Positions 6,656 through 14,495 are shown, counted from the first letter of the stretch. The stretch: 18,778 bases of DNA from JBOHRE01 sp050732635 (GCA_050732635.1 JBOHRE010000065.1:1-18778); one strand, 5' to 3'. Translations and numbers: made by a program. The notes: generated by a model not told the origin, from the sequence alone.

Positions 6656-9600
6656 ATGACGTACCCCGACTACCCGGCGGGCGCGATCGCGCTGGAAGAG
6701 GCCATGCTGCGGCGCTGGCAGGAAGAGGAGCTGTTCCAGCGCACGCTCGAGGCGACGGCCGGCGCGCCGGAATTCGTGTTCTACGAGGGACCCCCGACGG
6801 CGAACGGGAAGCCCGGCATCCATCACGTGCTGGGGCGGACGCTGAAGGACACGTTCTGCCGCTTCCACAGCATGCAGGGCCGGCACGTGACCCGCATTGC
6901 CGGGTGGGACACGCACGGTCTGCCGGTCGAGATCGAGGCGGAGAAGCGGCTCGGCATCAGCGGCAAGAAGGAGATCGAGGCGCTCGGTGTCGCGCGCTTC
7001 AACCAGGTCTGCCGCGACAGTGTCTTCACCTACAAGGAGGACTGGGAACGGCTCTCCGATCGAATCGGCTATTGGCTCGACTACTCGCGTCCCTACGTCA
7101 CCTTCACCCCCGCGTACATCGAGTCGGTCTGGTGGATCCTGAAGCAGCTGTGGGATCGCGACCTGATTTACCGCGGTCACAAGAGTGTAGCGTACTGCCC
7201 GCGCTGCGGCACCGCCCTGTCTTCGCACGAGGTGGCGCAGGGCTATCAGGAGGTGGACGATCCGTCGCTGTACTTCCTGGCGCCGCTGCTCGGACCCGAC
7301 GGCGCAGACGATCCGGCCGGCCGCGCCTTTCTGGTCTGGACGACGACGCCCTGGACGCTGCCGGCGAATGTCGCCCTGGCGATCCATCCGGATCTCACCT
7401 ACGCCGAGGTCGAGCACGGTGACCGGGGCTTGATCCTGGCCGAGTCCCGGGTCGCCTCCGTACTCGGCGAAGGGGCTCGGATCCGGGCGAGGCACGCGGC
7501 CGCCGATCTCGTCGGGCTGCGCTACGCCTCGCCCTTTCAGCTGCTGCCGGTTCCGCAGGACGCGGCGGCCTGGCGAGTCGTGGCCGAGGCGTTCGTCAGC
7601 GCCGAGGAGGGCACGGGCATCGTCCATCTGGCGCCGGCCTTCGGCGCCGACGACCACGCCGCCGGTCAGAAGCACGGCCTGCCAATGCTGGCGCCGGTCG
7701 ATGATGCCGGCCGCTTCGATCCCACGCTGCCGCTGGTCGGCGGCATGTTCGTGAAGGACGCCGACGCACCACTGGTAGCGGACCTGCACGAGCGCGGACT
7801 GGTCTTTCGCTGCACACTCGTGCGGCACACCTACCCGCATTGCTGGCGCTGCGAGAGCCCACTGCTGTACATGGCTCGGTCATCCTGGTATGTGCGCACG
7901 ACCGCGCTCAAGCAGCAGTTGCTGGAGAACAACCGCGCCATCCGCTGGTACCCGCCGGAGGTGGGCACCGGGCGTATGGGCGAGTGGCTCGCGGGCAACG
8001 TCGACTGGGCGCTGTCGCGCGACCGTTACTGGGGCACGCCGCTGCCGATCTGGGTGTGCGACGGCGATGGTGCACACGCGGAGATCATCGGCTCCTTCGC
8101 CGAGCTCGCCTCACGCGCGGGACCGCTGCCGGTCGACTTCGATCCACACAAGCCCGGCATCGACGCAATGACCTGGGCCTGCGAGGAGTGCGCCGGCACC
8201 ATGCGCCGGACGCCGGAGGTCATCGATGTCTGGTTCGACTCCGGTAGCATGCCGTTCGCGCAGTGGCACTATCCGTTCGAAAACCAGGATGCCTTCGAGC
8301 GCCATTTCCCGGCGGACTTCATCTGCGAGGGCGTGGATCAGACGCGGGGCTGGTTCTACTCGCTGCTCGCGATCTCGACGCTGCTGGGCCGCGGGCCCGC
8401 CTACCGGAATGTGATGGTGAACGATCTGGTGCTCGATGCCGAAGGCCAGAAAATGTCGAAGTCCCGGGGCAATGTCGTCGATCCATGGGATGCGATTGCG
8501 CGCTCCGGCGCGGATGCGATCCGCTGGTATTTCGCGACGGCGAGTCAGCCCTGGGTCCCGAAGCGATTCGACCCCGATGCGCTCGGCGAGGCCGCTCGAC
8601 GTGTGTTCGATACGTTGGCGAACACCTATCGCTTCTTTGCGCTTTACGCGAACCTCGAGAACTGGAGGCCGTCGGCTGCGGATCCGGCGCCCGGGCAGCG
8701 GCCCGTCATGGACCGTTGGGTTCTGGCACGACTCGACGCGCTCGTCCGCGTGGTGCAGCGCGACCTCGAGGACTACGACGTCACGCGCGCGTACCGGAGT
8801 GTGGCGGACTTCGTCGTCGATGATCTCTCGAACTGGTACGTGCGCCGCAGCCGCGACCGGTTCTGGGGCGCAGCCTCGGCGGATGTCAGCGCTGCGTTTC
8901 GCACGCTCGCCGACGTGCTGGCCACAGTCGCACGCCTGCTCGCGCCGATCACGCCGTTCCACGCCGACTGGTTGCACCGGGCGATCCGCGGTGAGAGCGT
9001 GCACCTGGCGCTGTTCCCGCAGCCGGATGCGGAGCTTGCGGAGCTCGATGCAGCCTTCGAACGCGAGCACGGCAACGGTCTGCTGGCAGGCATGGTAGCG
9101 GTGCGCGAGCTCGCGCGGCTCGGACGCGCGGCGCGCGAGCAGGCGAGGATCCGCGTGCGCCAGCCGCTACGGTCCCTGCACGCTGTCGTGCCGAACCGGC
9201 GACCCCTGCCGGAGCGGTTGCTCGAGGTGCTCCGCGATGAGCTGAACGTGAAGGAGATCCATTTCCCGGAGGATGCGACCGCATTGGTCCGCTATCGAGC
9301 CGAGCCGAACTTTCGGGTTCTCGGACCGCGCCTGGGCGGGCGCATGCGCGCAGCGGCCGAGGCCATCCGCAACCTCACGCCGGAAGGCGCTGCCGCGCTC
9401 GTGCGTGGCGAAACGATCGAGCTGAGCGTGGACGGTGAACCGATGCGGTTCGGTCCGGCCGAGATCGAGGTGCGTAAGGAGGCGCGGGGCGATCTGCTTG
9501 TCGAAAGTGGCGAGGGCTTCACGGCGGCGCTGGACCCGACGATCGACGAGGCACTCCGGGCGGAGGGCCTGGCGCGCGAGCTGGTCAACCGGATCCAGCG

Positions 9601-9829
9601 GCTGCGTCGGGAGGCCGGTCTCGCGGTGCAGGACCGCATCGAGCTCGGCCTGTTCGGCAACGGCGAGCTCCTGGCGGCCGCTGCCATGCACCGCGACTAC
9701 ATCGCCGGTGAAACGCTGGCACGCCACCTCACGACGGGTACGGATGTGGCAGATGGGGCTTACTCGACGCAGCGGCAGGTCGATGTCGACGGTGCGCTGA
9801 TCACCATCGGCATGCGAGTCGCGGGCTGA
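6656..9829 (+). CDS. ileS: Isoleucyl-tRNA synthetase, type 2 (IleRS2) with GXHH signature
   Basis: This class I synthetase charges tRNA-Ile and edits Val-tRNA-Ile. The 1057-residue length, CPRCGTALSSHEV around C181-C184 and HCWRCESPLLYM mark the type 2 (Thermus/eukaryote-like) form. Other motifs: the nucleotide-binding signature GIHH at 54-57 (6815-6826), GWDTHGLPVE, editing-domain WTTTPWTLPAN and GTGIVHLAPAFGADDH, EGVDQTRGWFYSLL, KMSKS at 599-603, and an anticodon-binding domain from about 700. The normal class I signature is HXGH; here its first and third residues are swapped to GXHH. ATG 6656 gives the usual N-terminus (YPDYPAGAIALEEAMLRRW); a GTG at 6602 overlapping the PNP stop is a less likely start. 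lspA follows after 11 bases. No frameshift or truncation is seen, and no second ileS is in the window. Confidence 0.96.
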   Translation: MTYPDYPAGAIALEEAMLRRWQEEELFQRTLEATAGAPEFVFYEGPPTANGKPGIHHVLGRTLKDTFCRFHSMQGRHVTRIAGWDTHGLPVEIEAEKRLGISGKKEIEALGVARFNQVCRDSVFTYKEDWERLSDRIGYWLDYSRPYVTFTPAYIESVWWILKQLWDRDLIYRGHKSVAYCPRCGTALSSHEVAQGYQEVDDPSLYFLAPLLGPDGADDPAGRAFLVWTTTPWTLPANVALAIHPDLTYAEVEHGDRGLILAESRVASVLGEGARIRARHAAADLVGLRYASPFQLLPVPQDAAAWRVVAEAFVSAEEGTGIVHLAPAFGADDHAAGQKHGLPMLAPVDDAGRFDPTLPLVGGMFVKDADAPLVADLHERGLVFRCTLVRHTYPHCWRCESPLLYMARSSWYVRTTALKQQLLENNRAIRWYPPEVGTGRMGEWLAGNVDWALSRDRYWGTPLPIWVCDGDGAHAEIIGSFAELASRAGPLPVDFDPHKPGIDAMTWACEECAGTMRRTPEVIDVWFDSGSMPFAQWHYPFENQDAFERHFPADFICEGVDQTRGWFYSLLAISTLLGRGPAYRNVMVNDLVLDAEGQKMSKSRGNVVDPWDAIARSGADAIRWYFATASQPWVPKRFDPDALGEAARRVFDTLANTYRFFALYANLENWRPSAADPAPGQRPVMDRWVLARLDALVRVVQRDLEDYDVTRAYRSVADFVVDDLSNWYVRRSRDRFWGAASADVSAAFRTLADVLATVARLLAPITPFHADWLHRAIRGESVHLALFPQPDAELAELDAAFEREHGNGLLAGMVAVRELARLGRAAREQARIRVRQPLRSLHAVVPNRRPLPERLLEVLRDELNVKEIHFPEDATALVRYRAEPNFRVLGPRLGGRMRAAAEAIRNLTPEGAAALVRGETIELSVDGEPMRFGPAEIEVRKEARGDLLVESGEGFTAALDPTIDEALRAEGLARELVNRIQRLRREAGLAVQDRIELGLFGNGELLAAAAMHRDYIAGETLARHLTTGTDVADGAYSTQRQVDVDGALITIGMRVAG

Positions 9830-9840
9830 AAGGACGATAC

Positions 9841-10380
9841 GTGTCGGACGCTACGGCGATACAGCGAGGCGAGGCGGTGCGGTCCTGGACCGGTGGCAAG
9901 GCGGCACTCTTCTTCGGCATCGTAAGCGGGATCGTGCTCTTCGACCTGATGACGAAGCTGTTGGTGCAGAGGAACTTCCACCTGTACCAGCAGGTGGAGC
10001 TGATCGGCGATTACGTGCGGCTCACCTACATCTTCAATCCGGGGGCGGCGTTCGGCATCCATCTGGGCCCGTACTCGCGCATCATCTTTCTGATCCTGTC
10101 GCTCGTCGCCCTGCTCGCGCTCGCCGGAATGTATTGGGTCACGCCGGTGAGCGACCGCGTCAGGCTGGCGGCGATCGCGCTGATCTGCGGCGGCGCGCTC
10201 GGCAATCTCGCGGACCGCGTACGCTCCGTGCATGGCGTGGTCGACTTCCTCGATGTCGGCATCGGCACCGTGCGTTGGCCAGTCTTCAACGTCGCCGACA
10301 TCGCCGTGACGATCGGCGCCATCTTCCTGGCGCTCTCGCTCTGGCGCGAGGAGCACGGCGGCCAACGACCCGACCACTGA
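9841..10380 (+). CDS. lspA: Lipoprotein signal peptidase (signal peptidase II)
   Basis: LspA is an inner-membrane aspartyl protease that removes signal peptides from diacylglyceryl-modified prolipoproteins. The 179-residue protein has four predicted membrane helices (about 21-41, 80-100, 108-124 and 148-168). The family motifs are intact: D35 with TK, FNPGAAFGI at 65-73, GGALGNLADR at 117-126, VVDFLDV with catalytic Asp135, and FNVADIAVTIG with catalytic Asp153. The start is GTG 9841, six bases after AAAGGA at 9829-9834, which overlaps the ileS stop. The N-terminus before the first helix is about 15 residues longer than in E. coli LspA. An ileS-lspA pair is conserved across many bacteria. The 64-base gap to the next gene shows no terminator. 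Confidence 0.95.
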   Translation: MSDATAIQRGEAVRSWTGGKAALFFGIVSGIVLFDLMTKLLVQRNFHLYQQVELIGDYVRLTYIFNPGAAFGIHLGPYSRIIFLILSLVALLALAGMYWVTPVSDRVRLAAIALICGGALGNLADRVRSVHGVVDFLDVGIGTVRWPVFNVADIAVTIGAIFLALSLWREEHGGQRPDH

Positions 10381-10444
10381 AGCGGGCGGGCCTCACGCGG
10401 CCGGCGGGTTCGCAGGGCGAGGCGGCCCGAAGCAGGAGCCCTCG

Positions 10445-11392
10445 GTGAGTATCCAGCTCGAGGTCGAGCAGGGCGGTGAGCGCATCGACCGGTACATCGC
10501 CTCACGCGTGCCGGAGCTGTCGCGCTCCCGTATCGCGCAGCTGCTCGACGCGGGTCTGGTCCGGGTCGGTGGCCGCGTGCCGAAAAAGAGCGAGCCCGCC
10601 CAGGCTGGGACGGTCATCGAGATCGATGTGCCGCCACCCACGCCGTCCTACCTGCTCGCAGAGCCGCTACCCCTCGCGATCCGCTACGAGGATGCGGACC
10701 TCCTCGTCGTCGACAAACCCGCCGGCCTGGTCGTCCATCCGGCGCCCGGCCATCGCTCCGGCACCCTGGTCAACGCGCTGTTGCACCACATCACGGATCT
10801 TTCCGGAATCGGAGGCGTGACGCGTCCGGGAATCGTGCACCGGCTGGACAAGGACACGTCCGGCCTGATGCTGGTAGCGAAGCACGATCAGGCGCACCGG
10901 CGGCTCGCTGCGTCGCTCAAGCGGCGCGAGATCGCGCGGACGTACCTCGCGGCATGCTGGGGCCACCTCGCCCAGGAGCGGCACACGGTCGACGCACCGA
11001 TCGGCCGAGCGCGCTCGGATCGCAAACGCATGGCCGCTCTGGCGAGCGGGCGACCCGCGGTTACGCACTTCGAACGCCTCGAGCGCTGGCGCGCTGCCGA
11101 TTTCGTACGCGCCAGGCTGGAGACGGGACGGACCCATCAGATCCGCGTGCACCTGGCAGCGATCGGTCACCCCGTGATCGGTGATCGCAGCTATGGCGGC
11201 GGCGGCGCACGCCGCATCAGCGGCGGCGACCAGCGCTGGGCACGAGAGCTCGAAAGCCGCGTCCCCCGCCAGTTCCTGCACGCCCACCGGCTGCGCTTCC
11301 TGCACCCGCTCACGGGCGAGACTCTGAGCTTCGACAGCCCACTACCCGAAGATCTGGCGGCCGCTGCGTCCTGGGCACGCGCAACTTCCTGA
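10445..11392 (+). CDS. rluD: RluA/RluD family 23S rRNA pseudouridine synthase
   Basis: Enzymes of this family turn specific uridines in 23S rRNA (or tRNA) into pseudouridine. The 315-residue product has an N-terminal S4 RNA-binding domain (about 12-60: RIDRYIASRVPELSRSRIAQ, then VRVGGRVPKKS). The catalytic domain has LLVVDKPAGLVVHPAPGH, GIVHRLDKDTSGLMLVAK with catalytic Asp135, ARTYLAACWGH and ETGRTHQIRVHLAAIGHPVI. GTG 10445 follows AGGAG at 10434-10438 with a six-base spacer. The S4 domain and the place downstream of lspA match Firmicutes YlyB and RluD; the exact target uridines cannot be read from the sequence. It is the last gene of the unit, and no T-tract terminator follows before the cheW promoter. 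Confidence 0.9.
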   Translation: MSIQLEVEQGGERIDRYIASRVPELSRSRIAQLLDAGLVRVGGRVPKKSEPAQAGTVIEIDVPPPTPSYLLAEPLPLAIRYEDADLLVVDKPAGLVVHPAPGHRSGTLVNALLHHITDLSGIGGVTRPGIVHRLDKDTSGLMLVAKHDQAHRRLAASLKRREIARTYLAACWGHLAQERHTVDAPIGRARSDRKRMAALASGRPAVTHFERLERWRAADFVRARLETGRTHQIRVHLAAIGHPVIGDRSYGGGGARRISGGDQRWARELESRVPRQFLHAHRLRFLHPLTGETLSFDSPLPEDLAAAASWARATS

Positions 11393-11409
11393 GCCGCTTG
11401 AGCCTACCG

Positions 11410-11439
11410 TTGACCCGCGCGACGCGCCCCGGCTATCTT
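11410..11439 (+). promoter_or_regulatory. Predicted promoter of the cheW-cheY-cheA-cheC-TPR operon
   Basis: TTGACC at 11410-11415, 17 bases, then CTATCT at 11433-11438 (or an 18-base spacer to TATCTT at 11434-11439) resembles the other two promoters in this window. Transcription should begin near 11446, giving a cheW leader of about 31 bases. The -10 end and the start site lie inside a perfect inverted repeat, listed separately. Confidence 0.62.
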
Positions 11440-11458
11440 CGGGGTTGCCTTCCCCGAA
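11438..11458. promoter_or_regulatory. Perfect 21-bp inverted repeat over the cheW promoter start site (candidate operator)
   Basis: The arms TTCGGGG (11438-11444) and CCCCGAA (11452-11458) are perfect complements around a seven-base centre, TTGCCTT. The left arm abuts the -10 box and the centre coincides with the predicted transcription start near 11446-11448. A CCCCG at 11427-11431 can also pair with CGGGG at 11440-11444, bracketing the -10 box. There is no T tract, so it is a poor terminator for the upstream operon. Its placement suggests a repressor-type operator. Confidence 0.45.
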
Positions 11459-11476
11459 CCGACTCAGCACGCAAAC

Positions 11477-11980
11477 ATGCGGTTGGAATCCGGCGCTGCC
11501 GTCGCGCCCGCTGGCTCCGCGACCCCCACGCACGCGCCCGAGTGGATCATCGTCGGCTGCGGCGACGTCCGGCTCGGCTTCGCGCTCGCGCGCGTGTCGG
11601 AGATCGTGCCACCGCCGCCCATGACCCGAGTGCCGGGCAGTACAGCGGCTGCGCTGGGCCTGGCGAGCGTGCGAGGGCGGCTGGTGACGGTACTCGATCT
11701 CGGAATGGCGCTCGAGCTGAGCGCTGGCGCGGGCGGCGAGGAATCGCGTCTGCTGCTGATCGAACAGGCTGGACGGTCGATCGGATTGGCCGTCGACGCC
11801 GTGCTCGGCATCGTTCGCGCGGAGCCGAGCGCGGCGGACGCGACGGGCCCGGGTTCGGCGCCGGTGCTGGGTGTGTGCCACACAGCCGGCGCCGAGTTCT
11901 ACGCTTTGGATGCAGATCGTCTGTTGCGGCAGTTGCCCTTGGAGAGGGATGAGGGTCTGCAGGAAGGGAGGTACCCATGA
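11477..11980 (+). CDS. cheW: CheW-like chemotaxis coupling protein
   Basis: CheW couples CheA to chemoreceptor arrays. The 167-residue protein has about 22 flexible N-terminal residues, then a single CheW domain: WIIVGCGDVRLGFALARVSE, LGLASVRGRLVTVLDLGMAL, SRLLLIEQAGRSIGLAVDAV and a final AEFYALDADRLL. The VRGRLVTVLDL core is typical of the family. ATG 11477 is the only reasonable start before the domain and has no clear Shine-Dalgarno sequence. It is first in its operon, about 31 bases after the predicted transcription start. Its stop overlaps the cheY start (ATGA). No chemoreceptor gene is in the window, so the sensor it couples is elsewhere or this is a non-array use of the domain. Confidence 0.85.
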   Translation: MRLESGAAVAPAGSATPTHAPEWIIVGCGDVRLGFALARVSEIVPPPPMTRVPGSTAAALGLASVRGRLVTVLDLGMALELSAGAGGEESRLLLIEQAGRSIGLAVDAVLGIVRAEPSAADATGPGSAPVLGVCHTAGAEFYALDADRLLRQLPLERDEGLQEGRYP

Positions 11981-12339
11981 CACGACGCGTTCTGATCTGC
12001 GACGACGCCATCTTCATGCGAATGATGCTTGCGGACATCCTGAAGAAGGCGGGCTTCGAGGTTGCGGGCGAGGCGGCAAGCGGCGTCGAAGCCATCAGCA
12101 AGTACCGCGAGCTGAAGCCGGATCTCGTGACGATGGACATCGTGATGCCTGAAATGAGCGGAATCGACGCACTGCGCGCGATCATGGGCGAGCACCCGGA
12201 TGCGCGTGTCGTCATGTGTAGCGCAATGGGCCAGCAGGCGCTGGTGTTGGAGGCGGTTCAGGCGGGCGCCAAGGACTTCATTGTGAAGCCGTTCCAGCCC
12301 GCGCGGGTGCTCGAGGCGGTTCAACGCGTGGTCGGCTGA
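11977..12339 (+). CDS. cheY: CheY-type single-domain response regulator
   Basis: This is a stand-alone receiver that CheA would phosphorylate. The 120 residues contain every active-site residue: Asp9-Asp10 (LICDDAIFMR), phospho-acceptor Asp54 (VTMDIVMPEMSG), Ser82 (VVMCSAMGQ), Phe101 and Lys104 in DFIVKPF. Length and sequence resemble the CheY of Bacillus and Thermotoga, which are dephosphorylated by CheC/CheX/FliY proteins, and a cheC lies two genes downstream. ATG 11977 overlaps the cheW stop and follows GGAGGT at 11967-11972. There is no output domain, so signalling must be by binding. Whether the target is a flagellar switch, a pilus motor or another protein is not shown; no flagellar or pilus gene is in the window. 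Confidence 0.93.
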   Translation: MTRRVLICDDAIFMRMMLADILKKAGFEVAGEAASGVEAISKYRELKPDLVTMDIVMPEMSGIDALRAIMGEHPDARVVMCSAMGQQALVLEAVQAGAKDFIVKPFQPARVLEAVQRVVG

Positions 12340-12344
12340 GACTG

Positions 12345-13862
12345 ATGACCGGTGACACGCGCTATCTGGAGCTGTACGCCGCGGAATCGCAGGAGCAGCT
12401 GCGGACGTTGAGCCAGGCGCTGCTGACGCTGGAGCGCACCGGGAAAGCGGAGCCGCTCGAAGCTGCATTCCGGTCCGCCCACTCGCTGAAGGGCATGGCC
12501 GCAGCGCTGGGATTCGATGATGTGGCCGCGCTGGCTCATGCGCTGGAGGATCAGCTCGCCGGGTTGCGGGACGCACCGGGCGCTCCGGCGGTGGTGCACA
12601 TGGAGAGCCTGCTGCGGTTGTTCGACGGCCTCGAGCTCGCGGTCCGCGGCAGCGCTACGCGTGCAGCCAGCAACGGTGCGCCCGGCGCAGGTCCGAGCAC
12701 GGTGATCCGGCTCGGCCTCGCGCGACTCGATGCCCTGTCCGAGACGCTCGCACACCTCGGCGCGCTTCATACGCGTATGGCGGATCTGGCTCACGCTGCC
12801 GACCCTGCCGGGCATGCGCAGCTCCTGGCGGCGCTGGAGGTGAGTGCGAGGACGGTCGGTCAGCTGCAGGACGCGGTTTTGGACCTGCGCATGGTGCCGT
12901 TGCGCGAGGTGTTCGACCGGCTGCCGCGGCTGGTTCGTGATACGGCCCGCGAGCTGGGTAAGGAAGTGGAGCTGGAGCTCGCCGGCAGCGACATCGAGCT
13001 CGATCGGGCCGTGCTCGAGGGCGTCACCGATGCGCTCATCCACCTGTTGCGCAATGCCGTGGCTCACGGCATCGAGCGGCCCGAGGCGCGGCGCGCGGCC
13101 GGGAAGCCCGAGTGTGGGCGCGTACGCCTCGAAGCGGAACGGAGCCGCTCCCGGGTCGTGATGCGGGTGATCGATGACGGCGCTGGCATCGACCTCGCGC
13201 GCGTCGCGGCTCTCGCCGGCGGGCACGACCTCGTGCCAGCCGATGTCGAGCTGAACGGCGGCCGCTTGCTGGAGCTGCTGGCTCGGCCGGGCTTTTCCAC
13301 CGCCCTCGATATCGATGGTGTGTCCGGGCGCGGTGTGGGCCTCAATGCCGTGCTCGAGCGGGTCCGCGCTCTGGGCGGCACCGTCGATCTGACTCAGGAG
13401 ACGGGACGCGGCAGCGTGTTCACGCTGTGGTTGCCGATCACGGCGGCGGTCACCCAGGCGCTTCGGGTCCGCGTCGGCGGCGAGAACTACCTGATCCCGC
13501 TGACCCACGTCAGGGAGGCTGTCGATCTCCGTGCACTTCGACGTGTGCGCGGGGCGGGTGGCGAGCGGGTGCGGGTGCGCGGGGAGGCGTTGTCACTGGT
13601 GCGGCTCCGGCGCGTGCTGAACGTGCCAGGCCGCGCGCGCGAGCAGGTGGCCGTCGTGGCGGCGATCGGCGAGCGGAAAGGCGCGCTCGCCGTCGATGAG
13701 GTCGCGAATCGCGAGCAGGTCGTGATCAAGGGATTCGCCGCGCCGCGCGGGATGCTTGCCTGCTTCAGCGGTGCGACGCTGCTGGCCGATGGCAGACCGG
13801 CCCTGGTCCTCGACCCCAGCAGTCTGCTGTCGGAGACTCGAGGCGGGAGCGGTGTAAGCTGA
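12345..13862 (+). CDS. cheA: CheA-type histidine kinase lacking the P2 domain
   Basis: CheA autophosphorylates on an HPt histidine and passes phosphate to CheY. The 505-residue protein reads: P1 HPt domain with His46 in FRSAHSLKGMAAALGF; a short linker where the CheY-binding P2 would be; P3/H-box region with LRMVPLREVFDRLPRLVRD; P4 ATPase with the N-box around N237 (HLLRNAVAHGIE), G1 DDGAGID at about 277-283 and G2 SGRGVGLNAV from about 327; and a P5 CheW-like regulatory domain at about 366-495. Typical CheA has about 650-700 residues, so this is compact. The Asp usual in the N-box (NxxDH) is Ala240 here. ATG 12345 lies five bases after cheY with a weak ribosome binding site. The stop overlaps the cheC start (TGATG). 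Confidence 0.93.
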   Translation: MTGDTRYLELYAAESQEQLRTLSQALLTLERTGKAEPLEAAFRSAHSLKGMAAALGFDDVAALAHALEDQLAGLRDAPGAPAVVHMESLLRLFDGLELAVRGSATRAASNGAPGAGPSTVIRLGLARLDALSETLAHLGALHTRMADLAHAADPAGHAQLLAALEVSARTVGQLQDAVLDLRMVPLREVFDRLPRLVRDTARELGKEVELELAGSDIELDRAVLEGVTDALIHLLRNAVAHGIERPEARRAAGKPECGRVRLEAERSRSRVVMRVIDDGAGIDLARVAALAGGHDLVPADVELNGGRLLELLARPGFSTALDIDGVSGRGVGLNAVLERVRALGGTVDLTQETGRGSVFTLWLPITAAVTQALRVRVGGENYLIPLTHVREAVDLRALRRVRGAGGERVRVRGEALSLVRLRRVLNVPGRAREQVAVVAAIGERKGALAVDEVANREQVVIKGFAAPRGMLACFSGATLLADGRPALVLDPSSLLSETRGGSGVS

Positions 13863-14485
13863 TGAACGTACGCGAGCTCGGCGCGCTACAGCTCGACGGT
13901 CTGCGCGAGGTGTCGAACGTCGGCGCGGGTCACGCGGCCACCGCACTGTCGCAGCTGACCGGACGTCGAATCATGGTCGAGGTACCGCGGATCGCGATCG
14001 TGCCGCTCGAGGGCATCGCCGAGTTGGTCGGCAAGCCCGATACCGTCATGGCCGGCGTGGTGCTACAGGTGCTCGGTGACGTCACCGGTCGCGCGATCCA
14101 ATTGTTTCCGACACGAACCGCGACGCGGATCGTCGAGATCCTGTTGCGACGAACTGGAATCGAGTTTCCCGACGGGCTCGCAGAACTCGAACGCTCCGCG
14201 CTCATGGAGGTCGGTAATATTCTGACGGGCGCGTATCTCAACGCGCTGTCCGATTTTCTGGGCATGCTCCTGCTTGCGTCCGTGCCGGCCTTGGCAATCG
14301 ATCTGGTCGGCGCCATTCTCACCAGCAGTCACCTCAATTTTCGCGAGGATGCCGACGAGCTCGTGATCTGCGTGGACACGCTGTTCTCGATGGACGAGGA
14401 CGAAGTGGCGCTGAACGGCCACTTCTTGCTGCTTCCCGATCCCGCATCGCTGGAGGTCATGCTGCGGGCGCTGCGACTCGCCTGA
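13862..14485 (+). CDS. cheC: CheC-type CheY-P phosphatase
   Basis: CheC removes phosphate from CheY-P and, in Bacillus, works with the deamidase CheD. The 207 residues match the family length. Both phosphatase signatures (D/S-x3-E-x2-N) are intact: D12, E16 and N19 in LDGLREVSNVGAGHA, and S112, E116 and N119 in SALMEVGNILTGAYLNA. The pseudo-symmetric halves are about 100 residues apart. ATG 13862 overlaps the cheA stop. Two intact sites distinguish it from single-site FliM/FliY-like proteins, and it has no FliN-like domain. No cheD is in the window, so the receptor-adaptation branch known in Bacillus is either encoded elsewhere or missing. Confidence 0.92.
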   Translation: MNVRELGALQLDGLREVSNVGAGHAATALSQLTGRRIMVEVPRIAIVPLEGIAELVGKPDTVMAGVVLQVLGDVTGRAIQLFPTRTATRIVEILLRRTGIEFPDGLAELERSALMEVGNILTGAYLNALSDFLGMLLLASVPALAIDLVGAILTSSHLNFREDADELVICVDTLFSMDEDEVALNGHFLLLPDPASLEVMLRALRLA

Positions 14486-14488
14486 GGT
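14484..14488 (+). promoter_or_regulatory. Ribosome binding site overlapping the cheC stop, setting the TPR-protein start
   Basis: GAGGT at 14484-14488 overlaps the last two bases of the cheC TGA and stands seven bases before ATG 14496. GTG 14487 and GTG 14493 are in-frame alternatives, but one overlaps this site and the other is only four bases from it. Confidence 0.6.
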
Positions 14489-14495
14489 GCGTGTG

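Noticed and set aside
6449..7840. 463-residue - strand ORF opposite PNP and ileS
   Set aside because: It is antisense to highly conserved coding sequence and shows no recognisable motif.
10381..10444. Possible terminator or regulatory RNA between lspA and rluD
   Set aside because: The gap is GC-rich with only weak self-complementarity and no T tract. The only clear signal is the rluD ribosome binding site.
12321..13508. 395-residue - strand ORF opposite cheA
   Set aside because: It is a His/Gln/Arg-rich antisense shadow of an intact CheA gene.
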